A stretch of 64,000 nt of DNA, from contig JAVXVG010000035.1 in assembly GCA_032229975.1 (NCBI GenBank), positions 55,405 through 119,404 on the forward strand, in the 5' to 3' direction. The notes under the pieces were generated by a model, which saw only the letters and a list, made by a program, of their open reading frames with translations, made no database searches and had not been told where the DNA came from. This DNA comes from JAIVGV01 sp032229975. GTDB taxonomy: Bacteria > Acidobacteriota > Blastocatellia > Pyrinomonadales > Pyrinomonadaceae. This document shows positions 62,728 to 64,000 of the stretch, piece by piece (the first letter of the stretch is position 1; every line of letters starts with the position of its first letter). A program made the position numbers and the translations under genes.

Positions 62728-63525
62728 CTAGTTGAGCGCATCGCCGTCGCAGTCGAGCGAGGCGTGAGAGACGTAGAAGAGGTTGCGGTCAAACTGATCG
62801 AGCGGCAGGCTTGCTTCCTGCGGGGCCACTGTGTGCGCGCTCTCATTCGTCGTTGCATCGGGCAGGCCCGCGAGCGACTTGAGTTCGAGCGCAAATGTCT
62901 CAGGCAGGTGTGCATGGAAGACGTTGACCTCGCGTGGAGAGCCTTCCATCTTCGCGACGCGGACGTAAACCCTCCGCAGCCCCAGCTTCCTCAACTCCGC
63001 GACGACACGCGTGCGCGTCGCAACAGACTCGCCCGCGCGAAACGTCGTCTTCTCTGCCTCGCGTTCATTAAACTCCGCTCCCAGCGTCTTCGCGATCTCT
63101 GAGAACTGCGGAATGGCTTTGACGATCAACTGCTCGCGCGAGCCGTTGTCGCGCGCGGCGGAGAGACTCTGGGCCAACCCTTCAAGCCCGCGTGTGTCGG
63201 GAGACTTCTCGACGAGAGATTTCTCGATGAGCATGTGCTCCGCGCTGGCGGCCTTCGGTTTAGAAGCAGGGCGACTCGTCTGAGTCGCGGGACTTGAACG
63301 CTGGCCCTTGCAGGCTGTGTAAGTTTCCGCGAGGAGGAGGGCCTGCGACTGCGCGCCGGAGGCTTCCGCACCGCCGCCCGCAAAGACGAGCAGGTTGCCG
63401 AGAATGCTCGTCCGAGTCCAATCGTTGATGGAAGACTTCAACTCGCCGAACTGCCGGAACGCTTCGCGCGTGCCCGCAATCGTCATGACCGTGGCGAGAA
63501 TCACGACTCCTAGTTTATGCCTCAT
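62728..63525 (-). CDS. Unrecognised exported or anchored protein, 265 residues
   Basis: No family is recognised. The N-terminus (MRHKLGVVILATVMTIAGTREAF) is a single hydrophobic segment with one basic pair, suitable as signal or anchor. The rest is hydrophilic with mixed alpha/beta character. A positively charged, Ser/Lys-rich stretch covers about residues 75-100. GGGG lies about nine bases before the ATG at 63525. It is the most upstream gene of the minus-strand envelope block that includes four DUF4097 proteins and the DUF5916 pair. Confidence 0.75.
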   Translation of the reverse strand: MRHKLGVVILATVMTIAGTREAFRQFGELKSSINDWTRTSILGNLLVFAGGGAEASGAQSQALLLAETYTACKGQRSSPATQTSRPASKPKAASAEHMLIEKSLVEKSPDTRGLEGLAQSLSAARDNGSREQLIVKAIPQFSEIAKTLGAEFNEREAEKTTFRAGESVATRTRVVAELRKLGLRRVYVRVAKMEGSPREVNVFHAHLPETFALELKSLAGLPDATTNESAHTVAPQEASLPLDQFDRNLFYVSHASLDCDGDALN

Positions 63526-64000
63526 CTCGCGTGTCCCCTTACGAACAATCCGTGTGCCTAAACCTTATTACTTATAAAAAACATTCCGGTTCCGAAAAAG
63601 TTACGTCGCGTTTTCGCGACCCGCTCCCAGCGCCTTGAATAGATAGACGCAACCAAGCGACGGAATGTTTCAGCCCGCCGAATTTTCAAAGCGATCAACT
63701 GCTTCTACTCGCGAAACATCGCCGACGCTGATTTCGTGGCAGAAAATCTTCAAACGACCCGCGAGGTGCGCCGCTCGATCAAAGCGATCCGCTCAACGTT
63801 TCTACATCGTCACGCGGCGAAGATCAGCAGCATCACTCTCATAACTTGGCAACACACGTGCCGCGCGGGTTCGACTTCACGAACATTTCTCTCCTCCTCG
63901 TTCCCACCAGCACATCAACGCAAGCGTGGATAGTGATTCAGTCCGAGCTTGAATGAGCTTGGAACTGTTATTCACCGCCACAGACACAGAGAGGAGGCGC
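63526..64000. other. Gene-free right edge with a partial repeat copy
   Basis: No credible gene is seen in these 475 bases; short open frames are Ser/Arg-rich. The stretch just upstream of the unknown gene is AT-rich (about 63560-63590) and probably holds its promoter; TATAAG on the minus strand is a weak -10 candidate. The last 30 bases (63971-64000) carry part of the CACAGAGACACAGAGAG repeat also found at 34151-34245. Confidence 0.55.

Overview
The window is a GC-rich bacterial chromosome segment. It carries two Oar-like TonB-dependent receptors with N-terminal carboxypeptidase-regulatory domains, many secreted PQQ-type beta-propeller proteins, DUF4097 beta-repeat proteins, two CBM9/DUF5916 outer-membrane proteins and ECF sigma/anti-sigma pairs. 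This gene mix points to a member of the Acidobacteriota, most likely class Blastocatellia; that placement is inference from gene content. I saw no rRNA, tRNA, CRISPR array, transposase or phage gene.

Left part (1-15.6 kb). A tightly overlapping minus-strand operon encodes an XPB-type helicase, its Bax1/DUF790 nuclease partner, an ACT-less homoserine dehydrogenase and a pirin that runs off the left edge. Next come an orphan single-domain response regulator, two ABC-2 exporters in tandem (ATPase-permease-ATPase-permease), a broken lipoprotein gene, an ankyrin-repeat protein, and an ECF sigma factor overlapping a very long zinc-finger/FecR anti-sigma-like protein. A Ca2+/H+ antiporter is transcribed divergently.

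Middle part (15.7-41.3 kb). The first Oar-like receptor and a cysteine dioxygenase are followed by about 12 kb holding six secreted or membrane-anchored PQQ-type beta-propellers. These are arranged divergently around 25.1-25.5 kb, together with a second ankyrin-repeat protein and an O-methyltransferase-like enzyme. An AT-rich orphan membrane-protein gene (31554-32240) interrupts the GC-rich background. Then come an M28 lipoprotein peptidase, a DUF2585 membrane protein, a sodium/solute symporter with a small co-translated membrane partner, the second Oar-like receptor, an Uma2 nuclease-fold protein and a GNAT acetyltransferase.

Right part (41.3-63.5 kb) is entirely on the minus strand. One likely operon holds a LuxE/PaaK-like adenylating enzyme, an aldehyde-dehydrogenase-family enzyme, a GT4 glycosyltransferase and a LolD/MacB-like ABC transporter; this looks like an uncharacterised envelope or specialised-lipid module. 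A second holds an ECF sigma factor, a zinc-finger anti-sigma factor, a DUF4097 protein and a DUF4097-HEAT fusion. Two tandem DUF5916 barrel proteins (one with an extra AMIN-like domain), two more DUF4097 proteins and an unknown exported protein follow upstream. Together these form a cell-envelope neighbourhood of about 14 kb.

Several gene boundaries carry short 7-8 bp-period repeats, often folded into long palindromes. One such repeat lies inside the coding sequence of the large ABC permease. Starts were re-chosen where a Shine-Dalgarno match, family length or overlap argued against the longest open frame.
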